Shown: positions 31,818 to 38,675 of the stretch, in pieces
Layout of the letters: each line of letters begins with the position of its first letter
Numbering within the stretch: position 1 is the stretch's first letter
DNA from: Caballeronia sp.
GTDB lineage: Bacteria; Pseudomonadota; Gammaproteobacteria; Burkholderiales; Burkholderiaceae
Assembly: GCF_028292365.1 (NCBI RefSeq)
Contig: NZ_JAQGMM010000069.1
Coordinates: 1 to 38,675, forward strand
Direction: 5' to 3'
Length of the DNA stretch: 38,675 nt
Program-made: the position numbers and the translations under genes
The notes under the pieces: model-generated
What the model saw: the letters and a program-made list of their open reading frames with translations, nothing else
What the model was told of the DNA's origin: nothing
Databases searched by the model: none

Positions 31818-32516
31818 ATGAAAACGAAAATGACTATCGAAAAATTGTCGATTCCGTACGAGAGAATTACCACGGTCGGAGGCCGCCTTTCGACCGAACC
31901 TGCCGGTCATCACTTCGACCTGAGCTTTCGCATCAACGTGAAGCCGCGTACGTTTGGCAAGTTGGCGGGTACGGAAATCGACAGTCCGGTGCTGCAATGG
32001 AACGAGCGCATCGAGTGGTTCCGCTACGACGATCCGACGCAGCAATGGATGTTCGTCGACGAAGTCAGCAAGGACATGTACGCGTTCAAGCCGACCTCGA
32101 ACACGTTCAAGGTCTGGCATTCGTACCGGTATCTCATGGCGACGGACGACACCAACAGTCCGCCCGCCGCGCTCAAGGCGATGAAAAGCGATGAAGATGC
32201 GAGGAAGTGGATTGGGGAGAACGGCTTTTCGTGGAACCTGGCGATTCGCGACGTGCCGGCGATGGGCATTGCCGGCGGTTCGGGCGGCGGCGGAGGCGAC
32301 AGTCTTGTGACCGGCGACACCCGGCGTCGCGTCATCTATTTCGATTTGGGATTTTCAGGCCACGCGGAGCGCGTGAGGCTCGTGCAAATACTGGAGACGT
32401 TCAGGGGACAACTCACTATCTGCCACCTGATTCGAGGCGACATACAAAAAGCGACGGTGGACCTTCCGCAGAATCTCGACCGATGGCGCTTCCAGTTGGC
32501 GACTAGCTCTCCCTGA
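31818..32516 (+). CDS. Unknown protein divergently transcribed from the T6SS operon
   Basis: I do not recognise this 232-residue protein. It has no signal peptide or membrane helix. The first two thirds are rich in aromatic residues (IEWFRYDDPTQQWMFVDEVS, TFKVWHSYRYLMA) and look like a beta-rich domain. A glycine-rich linker (GGSGGGGGDSL) then leads to a C-terminal part of about 65 residues with YFDLGFSGHAERVRLVQILE and HLIRGDIQKATVDLPQ. The start at 31818 (MKTKMTIEKL) is chosen because GGAGA lies about seven bases upstream. It shares the divergent control region and a GGAATA box with the T6SS operon, so it may be an effector, a chaperone or an accessory component. None of these is shown by sequence. 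Confidence 0.75.
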   Translation: MKTKMTIEKLSIPYERITTVGGRLSTEPAGHHFDLSFRINVKPRTFGKLAGTEIDSPVLQWNERIEWFRYDDPTQQWMFVDEVSKDMYAFKPTSNTFKVWHSYRYLMATDDTNSPPAALKAMKSDEDARKWIGENGFSWNLAIRDVPAMGIAGGSGGGGGDSLVTGDTRRRVIYFDLGFSGHAERVRLVQILETFRGQLTICHLIRGDIQKATVDLPQNLDRWRFQLATSSP

Positions 32517-32695
32517 TCTGCCGGAAGCGGGTTTCGACTGGCGCCGCAGTGCAGCAGCCGCCTGATTGCGGGAAATGTCAGGGATGGTGAGCCTCGGCCG
32601 TGAACCGGGCGATCGCGTGCGGAGCTGCGTCGATGAAGGCGTCAATTGTCACCCACACCGCACTCTCGACCGGCCAGGCGCCTCATCACACCGCG

Positions 32696-34897
32696 TTACG
32701 TTTGGATGAGCTTGTCAGGCGTGATTGGCAGATCGCGTACACGTATTCCGATTGCGTCGAATACAGCATTCGCTACGGCCGCTGCGACACCTGTCGCACC
32801 GAGTTCACCGATCCCCTTGGCACCGAGCGGACCGGAGTTCGCGTCAAATTCGTCGACAAACGCCACATCTATGTCAGGGGGGATATCCGCGTTCACCGGA
32901 ATGGGGACGCCCGCGAGGTCTTTTGCGAGCCAGCGCCCGAGTGTCGGCTCGTAGTGGCTGGCCTCCATGGCGGCCATACCCCATCCCCAGACAATGCCAC
33001 CAATCATTTGTGACCGGGACGTCATGGAGTTGATGATTCGGCCCGCACTATAGACACCTGTTGCCCGGCGAAGTCGCAGCAGTCCCAGTTCGGGATCAAC
33101 GCCGACCTCTACGAAGATGACCCCGAAAGATCGCGTGGGAAATCCAGGAGAGCCCATATCTACCGGCGCGCTGCCAGGTAAATCAAATGCGCCGTCCGAT
33201 GCGAGCTCAGCCACGCCAGCTTCGCCCAGTATGTCCTGGATGGTGCGCGACGTACTGCCATAGGCGACACGTCCGCCCTGTAGCGAAACCTGGTCCGCGG
33301 GCCAGCCGGCGAGTCTCGCCAGTTTGGACCGCACATCCTGTGCAGCCTTTTGAACTGCGGCACCCGTGCTTATCGTGGTGCTTGAGCCGTAAGTGGGCCC
33401 GGCATAAGGCAGGTTCGTGTCGCCCGATAACGCCGTCACCTGCGCCGGGTCCAACCCGAGCACGGCGGCAACGATCTGAGGAAACACCGTGGCAGGCCCC
33501 GTGCCAATGTCGCAGAAGCTTGATTCAAGTTGAGCCGTCCCGTTCGCGCGTAGCCTCACCTTCGCGGTTGAGTGAAACCGTGCCTGCCCCTGGCTGCAGT
33601 CCGCCATCCCGCACCCGATGCGCCAATGACCGTCGAGCGAGCCGCCTTTCGGACGTTCACGCCACCCGAAGCGTCTTGCACCTTCATCGTATGCCTCCCG
33701 AAGCTTTTTCGACGACCACGGTTTGCCGCTCTCCGGGTCAAGCTCCGTGTAGTTAGCCAATCTCAGATCGAGAGGATCCATGGTTATCGATCTTGCCAGT
33801 TCATCCATGGCCGACCCAAGTGCCCAGGACCCTGGACCATCCCAAGGTGATCGCATAAAGGTCGGCAATACAACGTGTCCGCGGCGGATCCGGTGGGTAG
33901 CAGAAATGTTCTCGCAGGCGTAGAAAGACTTCGCGGGTACCGCACCAAATTCCACGTAGTCGTCGGTCGTGCCTGTCACATTCACGGACTGATGGCTAAT
34001 ACCGAGAAGCCTGCCGTGAGAATCCGAGCCAAGGTGTACTTCATGGGTCATTTGAGGCTGATAGCCGACCATCCCGTATTGCTGCTGGCGGGTGAGTACC
34101 ATCTTGACCGGCCGACCCGCTACACGGGCCGCCATGCTGACCAGGATTTCATGAGGCCATACAAAGGCTTTGGTGCCAAACCCTCCACCCGTATGCGGGG
34201 CGACAACGCGGACTTTGGAATTGTCGATTCCAAATGCAGCCGCCAATGTATTCTGCACCGCCGGAAGATGCTGCACCGCGTCGTACACAGTCAGCCTCCC
34301 ACCCTCCCAAGTCGCGAGAATGGCGCAAGGCTCCATTGGATTGCCATGACGAGAGGGTTGCGTATACTCACCGCCTGCGCGGAAAGCAGCACCCGCAATC
34401 GCCCCAGCGGCATCACCCTTGTGGAATTCGAGTGCATTCGCTTTCGAATAGTGACCTTTCTCTGGAGCGACGTCTGCCGCGGGCGCGGTGTCAGGTACGA
34501 CAAACGGGCGCTTTTCATAGCGCACGCGTACAACAGCAGCGCCCGCTTCAGCCGCCTGCAGACTCTCAGCCAACACCATGGCAACCGGCTGGCCCTCGTA
34601 GACGATGTCGTCCGATTGCATGGGAATGAATCGCGTCGCAAGCGGCGGCACACTGATTTCGTCCAGCTTTCGATGCACCCGCGGCATATCGGACGCCTTC
34701 AACACTCTGACTACTCCAACTCGTGCCAGGGCGGCGGCCGTCTCTATCGAGACGACACGTCCTGCTGGAATCGCCGCATTGACGAACACTGCATAGAGTT
34801 GGGACGGCAGGTTCCGGTCGCCCGCGTAGAGCGCGGCACCTGTCACCTTGATGGGGCCGTCATGCCGGGGGATGGATTGACCCAGATTGCTCATCAT
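32696..34897 (-). CDS. paoC: PaoC-like molybdenum-binding subunit of an aldehyde oxidoreductase
   Basis: This 733-residue protein matches the large subunit of the xanthine oxidase family, closest in length and organisation to E. coli PaoC (YagR). It contains TGAALYAGDRNLPSQLYAVF, DDIVYEGQPVAMVLAE, RVVAPHTGGGFGTKAFVWPH and LRLANYTELDP. The catalytic glutamate would be E698 in GAKGIGELGATG, which acts as the base at the Mo-cofactor. The complex oxidises aldehydes to acids; the exact substrate cannot be read from sequence. It overlaps the FAD-subunit gene by 4 bases. No paoD-type cofactor-insertion chaperone follows; the gene ends facing the unknown T6SS-linked gene 179 bases away. Confidence 0.92.
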   Translation of the reverse strand: MMSNLGQSIPRHDGPIKVTGAALYAGDRNLPSQLYAVFVNAAIPAGRVVSIETAAALARVGVVRVLKASDMPRVHRKLDEISVPPLATRFIPMQSDDIVYEGQPVAMVLAESLQAAEAGAAVVRVRYEKRPFVVPDTAPAADVAPEKGHYSKANALEFHKGDAAGAIAGAAFRAGGEYTQPSRHGNPMEPCAILATWEGGRLTVYDAVQHLPAVQNTLAAAFGIDNSKVRVVAPHTGGGFGTKAFVWPHEILVSMAARVAGRPVKMVLTRQQQYGMVGYQPQMTHEVHLGSDSHGRLLGISHQSVNVTGTTDDYVEFGAVPAKSFYACENISATHRIRRGHVVLPTFMRSPWDGPGSWALGSAMDELARSITMDPLDLRLANYTELDPESGKPWSSKKLREAYDEGARRFGWRERPKGGSLDGHWRIGCGMADCSQGQARFHSTAKVRLRANGTAQLESSFCDIGTGPATVFPQIVAAVLGLDPAQVTALSGDTNLPYAGPTYGSSTTISTGAAVQKAAQDVRSKLARLAGWPADQVSLQGGRVAYGSTSRTIQDILGEAGVAELASDGAFDLPGSAPVDMGSPGFPTRSFGVIFVEVGVDPELGLLRLRRATGVYSAGRIINSMTSRSQMIGGIVWGWGMAAMEASHYEPTLGRWLAKDLAGVPIPVNADIPPDIDVAFVDEFDANSGPLGAKGIGELGATGVAAAVANAVFDAIGIRVRDLPITPDKLIQT

Positions 34898-35874
34898 GTC
34901 CTCGCTGCCGTATCGATGGTGCGCAATACCGCGTTGCGTGCGATGACAACCTTATAGCCATTGCGCGAGAGTGGGCGCGCGTCGACAAGACCTGCGTCGA
35001 CGGCTGCATTGATACCTGCGGAGCCCAGACGCTGACCGACCAGTCTGCGCTCCGTTTCGTCCAGCCTCCATGGTCGCATCGCCACCGAACCCAACGCGAT
35101 CCGTGCGTTGGTGATAACGTCCCCGTCGAGTTCGAGCGCCACGGCTGTCGATACGGTCGCGTACTCGTAGCTTTCGCGCTCGCGAATCTTCAGGTATGCA
35201 GACTTTGGCCAGGCCCTCGGCAGTTCAACCGCCGTAATCAACTCGCCGCTCCCGAGCCGGTGGTGCGCCGCCGGGCTTTCTCCCGGCAGCACGTGGAAAT
35301 CACGGGCCGCAATTCGCCGCCCGCCCTCCGGACGGTCGGTTATGAATACCGCATCGAGGGCTGCAAGCGAGACCGCCGGGTCAGACGGCTGTACAGCCAC
35401 ACAGTCCTCCGTCCAGCCGAAAATGGCGTGCTTCTCGTTGAAACCGTGCAGCGCAGCACAGCCCGAACCCGCAACGCGTTTATTGCAGGGTGTCGGCTCA
35501 TCCGCGCGGAAATAGGGACATCGCACACGTTGCAGCGGATTTCCACCTATCGTCGCCAGATTCCGAATTTGCGCCGATGCAGCCTTTAATATCGATTGCG
35601 AGAGGACAGGAAAGTCATGCATGACCTGTGGATGCTGCGCTATATCGTTCAGTTTGCACAACGCACCGATGGTCAGCCCGCCAGACGGTGTCTGGTGAAT
35701 CTCCGACAGACCCTCAATCCGGCCGATATCAATGATCTTCGTTGGCCTCTCGATTCCAATGCGCATCCAGTTCAATAGCTCTGTACCACCTGCGAGGAAC
35801 GCTGAGCCGCTGGAACTGCCAAGTGCGAGTGCTTCACCTGTCGACGATACCCGCTCGTATTCAAACGGTTCCAT
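34894..35874 (-). CDS. paoB: PaoB-like FAD- and [4Fe-4S]-binding subunit of an aldehyde oxidoreductase
   Basis: This 326-residue protein is the FAD-binding subunit. The FAD loops are FLAGGTELLNWM (26-37) and TIGGNPLQ (108-115). Cysteines C119, C130, C138 and C158 (RCPYFR, PCNKR, GSGCAA, EDCVAV) fit the additional [4Fe-4S] cluster found in PaoB and related enzymes but absent from ordinary xanthine dehydrogenases. The C-terminal CO-dehydrogenase-flavoprotein domain (SGELITAVELPRAWPKSAYL) follows. It overlaps paoA by 14 bases and paoC by 4 bases. Confidence 0.93.
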   Translation of the reverse strand: MEPFEYERVSSTGEALALGSSSGSAFLAGGTELLNWMRIGIERPTKIIDIGRIEGLSEIHQTPSGGLTIGALCKLNDIAQHPQVMHDFPVLSQSILKAASAQIRNLATIGGNPLQRVRCPYFRADEPTPCNKRVAGSGCAALHGFNEKHAIFGWTEDCVAVQPSDPAVSLAALDAVFITDRPEGGRRIAARDFHVLPGESPAAHHRLGSGELITAVELPRAWPKSAYLKIRERESYEYATVSTAVALELDGDVITNARIALGSVAMRPWRLDETERRLVGQRLGSAGINAAVDAGLVDARPLSRNGYKVVIARNAVLRTIDTAART

Positions 35875-36544
35875 GGACGCCTCCGTGCATTTCGACCGAA
35901 GCTGTCTTGACTGCCTCGGCGATTTGAGGATAGGCCGAACATCGACAGAGGTTTCCGCTCATCCACTCCCGGATTTCCACGTTGGAACCCGTGTGTCCCT
36001 CGGCAATGCAACCGACCGCAGAGATGATCTGCCCCGACGTGCAGAACCCACACTGGAAGGCATCGCATTTTATGAAGGCACGCTGCACCGGATGCAACGA
36101 ATCGCCAGTCGCGAGTCCCTCGACCGTCGTCACGCGCCGGCCCTCCAGGGTCGCTGCGAGAACGAAACAGGAGTTGACTCGTCGTCCGTCCAGCATAACA
36201 GTGCAGGCGCCGCACTCCCCGCGGTTGCAGCCTTTCTTGGCACCGGTGAGGTGCAAATGCTCCCGCAGCAGATCGAGCAACGTCACGTCGGAGCGCACTT
36301 CTACACGATGCGCAACTCCATTGATCGTGACCGATAGGCGAACCAGATTGTTGACGCGCGGAGTGTGAGACCTGCTCTCCGCCGACGTAGGAGCGGGTGC
36401 GGCCTGGACGCCGTTTAGCGCCACTGACGTCGCGGCGGCGAGAGTTGACCGGAATAGACCGCGGCGAGTCATCGTAACGCCGGCCACCCCCTGGTGTTCA
36501 TCGCTGTTGGCCAAGCCTGATTTTGCTTCTCGCTCGTCTTTCAT
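35861..36544 (-). CDS. paoA: PaoA-like [2Fe-2S] subunit with Tat signal
   Basis: This 227-residue iron-sulfur subunit carries both [2Fe-2S] clusters. The plant-type site is C106, C111, C114 and C126 (GCNRGECGACTVMLDG); the second site is C165, C168, C200 and C202 (CGFCTSGQ, LCRCSAYP). A twin-arginine signal (MTRRGLFRSTLAAATSVAL, RR at 27-28) precedes the domain, so the assembled enzyme is probably exported to the periplasm with its partners. An AGGGAG ribosome binding site lies just before the ATG at 36544. The N-terminus before the Tat motif is long (24 residues), and translation may begin instead at the internal methionine next to TRRGLF. Confidence 0.94.
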   Translation of the reverse strand: MKDEREAKSGLANSDEHQGVAGVTMTRRGLFRSTLAAATSVALNGVQAAPAPTSAESRSHTPRVNNLVRLSVTINGVAHRVEVRSDVTLLDLLREHLHLTGAKKGCNRGECGACTVMLDGRRVNSCFVLAATLEGRRVTTVEGLATGDSLHPVQRAFIKCDAFQCGFCTSGQIISAVGCIAEGHTGSNVEIREWMSGNLCRCSAYPQIAEAVKTASVEMHGGVHGTV

Positions 36545-37032
36545 ATGTACTCCCTAGTATATGCAAAACACTACAACCACAAGGCTTGCTGCAATTTCAT
36601 GGAAGACAACCACTCGGGAGCCGGTCGAGATACTTCCAAGGTGGGGACCAACTTTATTTTGCCCCCACGACGCCGAAGGCGCGATAGCGCTTATGTCATT
36701 TTTGAAATGACGATTTGTCATCAATGTCACCTGCGAATTGCATCGTCCTTGTACCATCGAGTCACCGATTGCTTATTCATCGATAATTAAATGAATTGCA
36801 AACGACACGACATTGGGATCCCCTTGAGCGCGGGGATCGCGAACGACTCCGCGTGCGTCCAAGCCTGGCGAGCAAAAAACGTGCAACGCCCCCTCTTGCT
36901 TGTCCGGTAATTCCGGTAACCGCAAACATCTGGTTCTCCCTGATCCGCACCGTTAGACGGCCCAATTTTGTGCGCCGAAGCGTCTTTTCGCGATAACATC
37001 AGTGGGACTTGATATATGCCGAGAGGGCATTG
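36545..37032. other. Divergent control region between paoABC and the LysR gene
   Basis: No gene is seen in these 488 bases. They contain a perfect inverted repeat at 36695-36711 (GTCATTT, TTG, AAATGAC), followed by two more TGTCA motifs. A second inverted repeat at 36817-36838 (GATCCCC and GGGGATC with an 8-base loop) lies nearer the LysR gene. The first is a fair candidate operator for the adjacent LysR regulator. Confidence 0.5.
36695..36711. promoter_or_regulatory. Candidate LysR-type operator
   Basis: GTCATTT-TTG-AAATGAC is a perfect AT-rich dyad between paoA and the divergent LysR gene, where LysR regulators usually bind. Assignment to this regulator is inference. Confidence 0.4.
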
Positions 37033-37986
37033 ATGGCTGGCTTCGACGAACGAATTCTGAATGGGATGAGTGTCCTGTCCGCGATAGTCGACACCGGCAG
37101 TTTCGCTGGTGCGGGTGACATGCTCGACATGTCCCAATCGGGTGTCAGCCGCTCCATAGCGCGGCTTGAGACGCGCCTCGGGGTCCGTCTCCTGGACCGC
37201 ACGACACGCTCGGTTACGCTGACGGATGAAGGCCGCCGCCTTTACGAGCAGGTGATGCCACTGCTCGCGGCACTTGAAGAGGCCGCGACGTCCGCCACTG
37301 AAGGAGCGACAGCCGTACGCGGTCGTCTAAGGGTGAATGTCGATCCTTTTTTTTCCCGCCTGCTCCTTGCTCCGAAGCTAGGATCATTTATCGATCAGTA
37401 TCCGGAGCTCCGGCTGGAATTGGTCACAAGAGACCATCTCGGGGATATGATCGCCGACGGATTTGATCTTGCGGTCAGATTTGGTGAGCCTCGACCTTCC
37501 CGCCTTGTGGCACGAAAGCTCCTCGAAACGCGCATCCTGACCGTCGCAGCACCGGCCTACCTCAAGCGCAATGGCCGACCCGAACAACCCTCCGAGCTTG
37601 AAAACGATACTCACCAATGCATAAGGTTCCGGGATCCCGAAACAGGGCGGCCGTTCGACTGGGAATTTCACCGGGGGCGCAAGAAAATTACCATTGAGGT
37701 CGCTGGGCGACTCACTGTCAACGATGTTGGCACAATGCATAGCGTCTGCGTGGCCGGACACGCGATTGCTCAGGTAATGGAACTTGGTGTAGAACATCTG
37801 ATCGCGGACGGCAGGCTCACGGAGTTGTTCCCCGACTGGCCCGACGATCTGTTCCCACTTTATGCGCTCTATCCGTCCCGGCATCATGTTCCGGCGAAGG
37901 TGCGCATGTTTCTCGATTTCATTGCGTCGCTCAGTGCGGCCCCAGAAAAGACGCTCGAGAGACGAACCAAGGCTAGCCGTCCCTAA
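37033..37986 (+). CDS. LysR-family transcriptional regulator
   Basis: This 317-residue protein has an N-terminal winged helix-turn-helix (VLSAIVDTGSFAGAGDMLDM, SQSGVSRSIARLETRLGVRL, LDRTTRSVTLTDEG). The LysR substrate domain follows (GRLRVNVDPFFSRLLLAPKL, DGFDLAVRFGEP, FPDWPDDLFPLYALYPS). The start at 37033 has GAGAGGG upstream; an earlier TTG at 37009 is less likely. Divergent placement next to paoABC suggests it controls the aldehyde oxidoreductase in response to an aldehyde or related compound. This fits common LysR arrangements but is not proved by sequence. Confidence 0.9.
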   Translation: MAGFDERILNGMSVLSAIVDTGSFAGAGDMLDMSQSGVSRSIARLETRLGVRLLDRTTRSVTLTDEGRRLYEQVMPLLAALEEAATSATEGATAVRGRLRVNVDPFFSRLLLAPKLGSFIDQYPELRLELVTRDHLGDMIADGFDLAVRFGEPRPSRLVARKLLETRILTVAAPAYLKRNGRPEQPSELENDTHQCIRFRDPETGRPFDWEFHRGRKKITIEVAGRLTVNDVGTMHSVCVAGHAIAQVMELGVEHLIADGRLTELFPDWPDDLFPLYALYPSRHHVPAKVRMFLDFIASLSAAPEKTLERRTKASRP

Positions 37987-38000
37987 CGGCCAGCCCGTTA
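37984..38000 (+). terminator. Weak hairpin at the end of the LysR gene
   Basis: TAACGG (overlapping the stop codon), a 5-base loop and CCGTTA form a short stem, but no clear T-run follows. It may help end the transcript. Confidence 0.25.
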
Positions 38001-38522
38001 ACTATCTTTGAGCCCAAATAGGTTGTTCCGATCAGGTGACCGATTCACCCGTCCGGTCCAGGCCCACGTTATTGCCCGTCTCGTCGCCACTTCGACTCGC
38101 CCGTTAATTCTCAAAGGCAAAGGCCGCCTACACGGTCGGGCTTTCTCCGGGATCCAACGAAGGTCTCTCTGATTGCCAGGAATTAGAACTCTGCCTAAGA
38201 CTCGCGGTGTCCCTGTGACCTGGAAAGAAACGAACGGAACGGCGTGCCGTGCCACTGCTTTTACGGGGTTTTTATTATTCAGCGACATCATGCAACGGCA
38301 TGATTCAAGGGCCATTAGTTTATTTCAAAAGGATTGCTAAGTTTTAAGGAGCTCGTTCTGGTAGCACCAGTCTACGCATCCTCTCAGCTTCCCCGCGCTC
38401 CGATTCATGACAATCCGGCATCGATGAAATGACCGCGATGCTATTTCAGTTTCTTCTCCTTTTGTCCAGAATCCATTCCGAACCATACGTTCTTCTCTTA
38501 ACCAACCCGAAGGAGATTTGCC
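37987..38522. other. Intergenic region before the DUF4148 gene
   Basis: No supported gene lies in these 536 bases; a minus-strand open frame at 37998-38315 matches nothing I know and lacks a clear ribosome binding site. A perfect dyad, ATCATGC-AACG-GCATGAT, is at 38287-38304 and may be a regulator site. No GGAATA-type box was found. The DUF4148 gene has an AAGGAG site seven bases before its ATG. Confidence 0.5.
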
Positions 38523-38675
38523 ATGAACTTCCGCCAACTCACCCTGGTCGTCGCAGCTGCCCTCGCCTTTCCGATCGCTAGCCATGCCCAGGAAACCACC
38601 TCTACCTTGACCCGTGCCCAGGTGCGCGCCGAACTCGTACAGATCGAAAAGGCCGGCTACCGCCCGGGTAATAAC
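38523..38675 (+). CDS. DUF4148 exported protein, N-terminal part (runs off window)
   Basis: The visible 51 codons give a signal peptide (MNFRQLTLVVAAALAFPIAS, cleavage after HAQ or nearby). TLTRAQVRAELVQIEKAGYR follows, the signature of DUF4148 proteins, small periplasmic proteins found widely in Burkholderiales. Function is unknown. A strong AAGGAG ribosome binding site fixes the start. The frame is open at the right edge. Confidence 0.9.
   Translation, partial: MNFRQLTLVVAAALAFPIASHAQETTSTLTRAQVRAELVQIEKAGYRPGNN

Noticed and set aside
37998-38315. Minus-strand 105-codon open frame downstream of the LysR gene
   Set aside because: No family likeness, no convincing ribosome binding site, basic shadow-like composition.
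38337-38585. Minus-strand 82-codon frame overlapping the DUF4148 start
   Set aside because: It overlaps a well-supported gene with a strong ribosome binding site on the other strand.

Overview
The window is high-GC DNA with Burkholderiaceae character, most likely Paraburkholderia, Caballeronia or Burkholderia. The pointers are the DUF4148 secreted-protein start at the right edge, the gene content, and the codon bias of the type VI secretion genes. This assignment is inference; no rRNA or other marker gene is present.

Left flank (1-4131): an IS5-family transposase start runs off the left edge, followed by a decayed IS66 transposase end and an orphan C-terminal protein tail. Then come three leftward genes: an acyl-CoA synthetase-like enzyme, a universal stress protein, and a small lower-GC protein that carries the zinc and catalytic motifs of the deaminase superfamily. 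A rightward membrane-anchored catalase-family peroxidase follows.

Regulatory block (5413-11408, rightward): an ECF sigma factor is translationally coupled to a membrane anti-sigma factor. A second, paralogous anti-sigma-like protein follows, then an exported FecR-domain protein, a DUF3365/HAMP membrane protein with a CxxCH heme motif, and a Hanks-type Ser/Thr kinase.

Type VI secretion operon (31476 down to 11405, leftward): tssA-tssB-tssC-hcp-tssE-tssF-tssG-clpV-vgrG-tagH(FHA)-tssK-tssL(OmpA)-tssM-tagF. The genes are tightly packed and often overlap. tagF meets the kinase gene tail to tail with overlapping stop codons. No tssJ lipoprotein, PAAR gene or PppA phosphatase is visible. A divergent 232-residue protein of unknown function shares the operon's promoter region.

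Right flank (32696-38675): a leftward paoA-paoB-paoC-like molybdenum aldehyde oxidoreductase operon, a divergent LysR regulator, and the start of a DUF4148 protein.

Main new observation: nine copies of one promoter-like motif, YGGAATA-N15/16-TGTT, were found by hand. Eight lie 25-200 bases upstream of genes in this window: the ligase, the stress protein, the deaminase-like gene, the second anti-sigma gene, the fecR-like gene, the T6SS operon (two copies) and the divergent unknown gene. This looks like the regulon of the local ECF sigma factor. It ties the deaminase-like protein and the 232-residue protein to the secretion system as candidate effectors or accessory factors. Together with the heme sensor, kinase, FHA protein and TagF, the locus appears to carry both a transcriptional and a post-translational control circuit for one T6SS.
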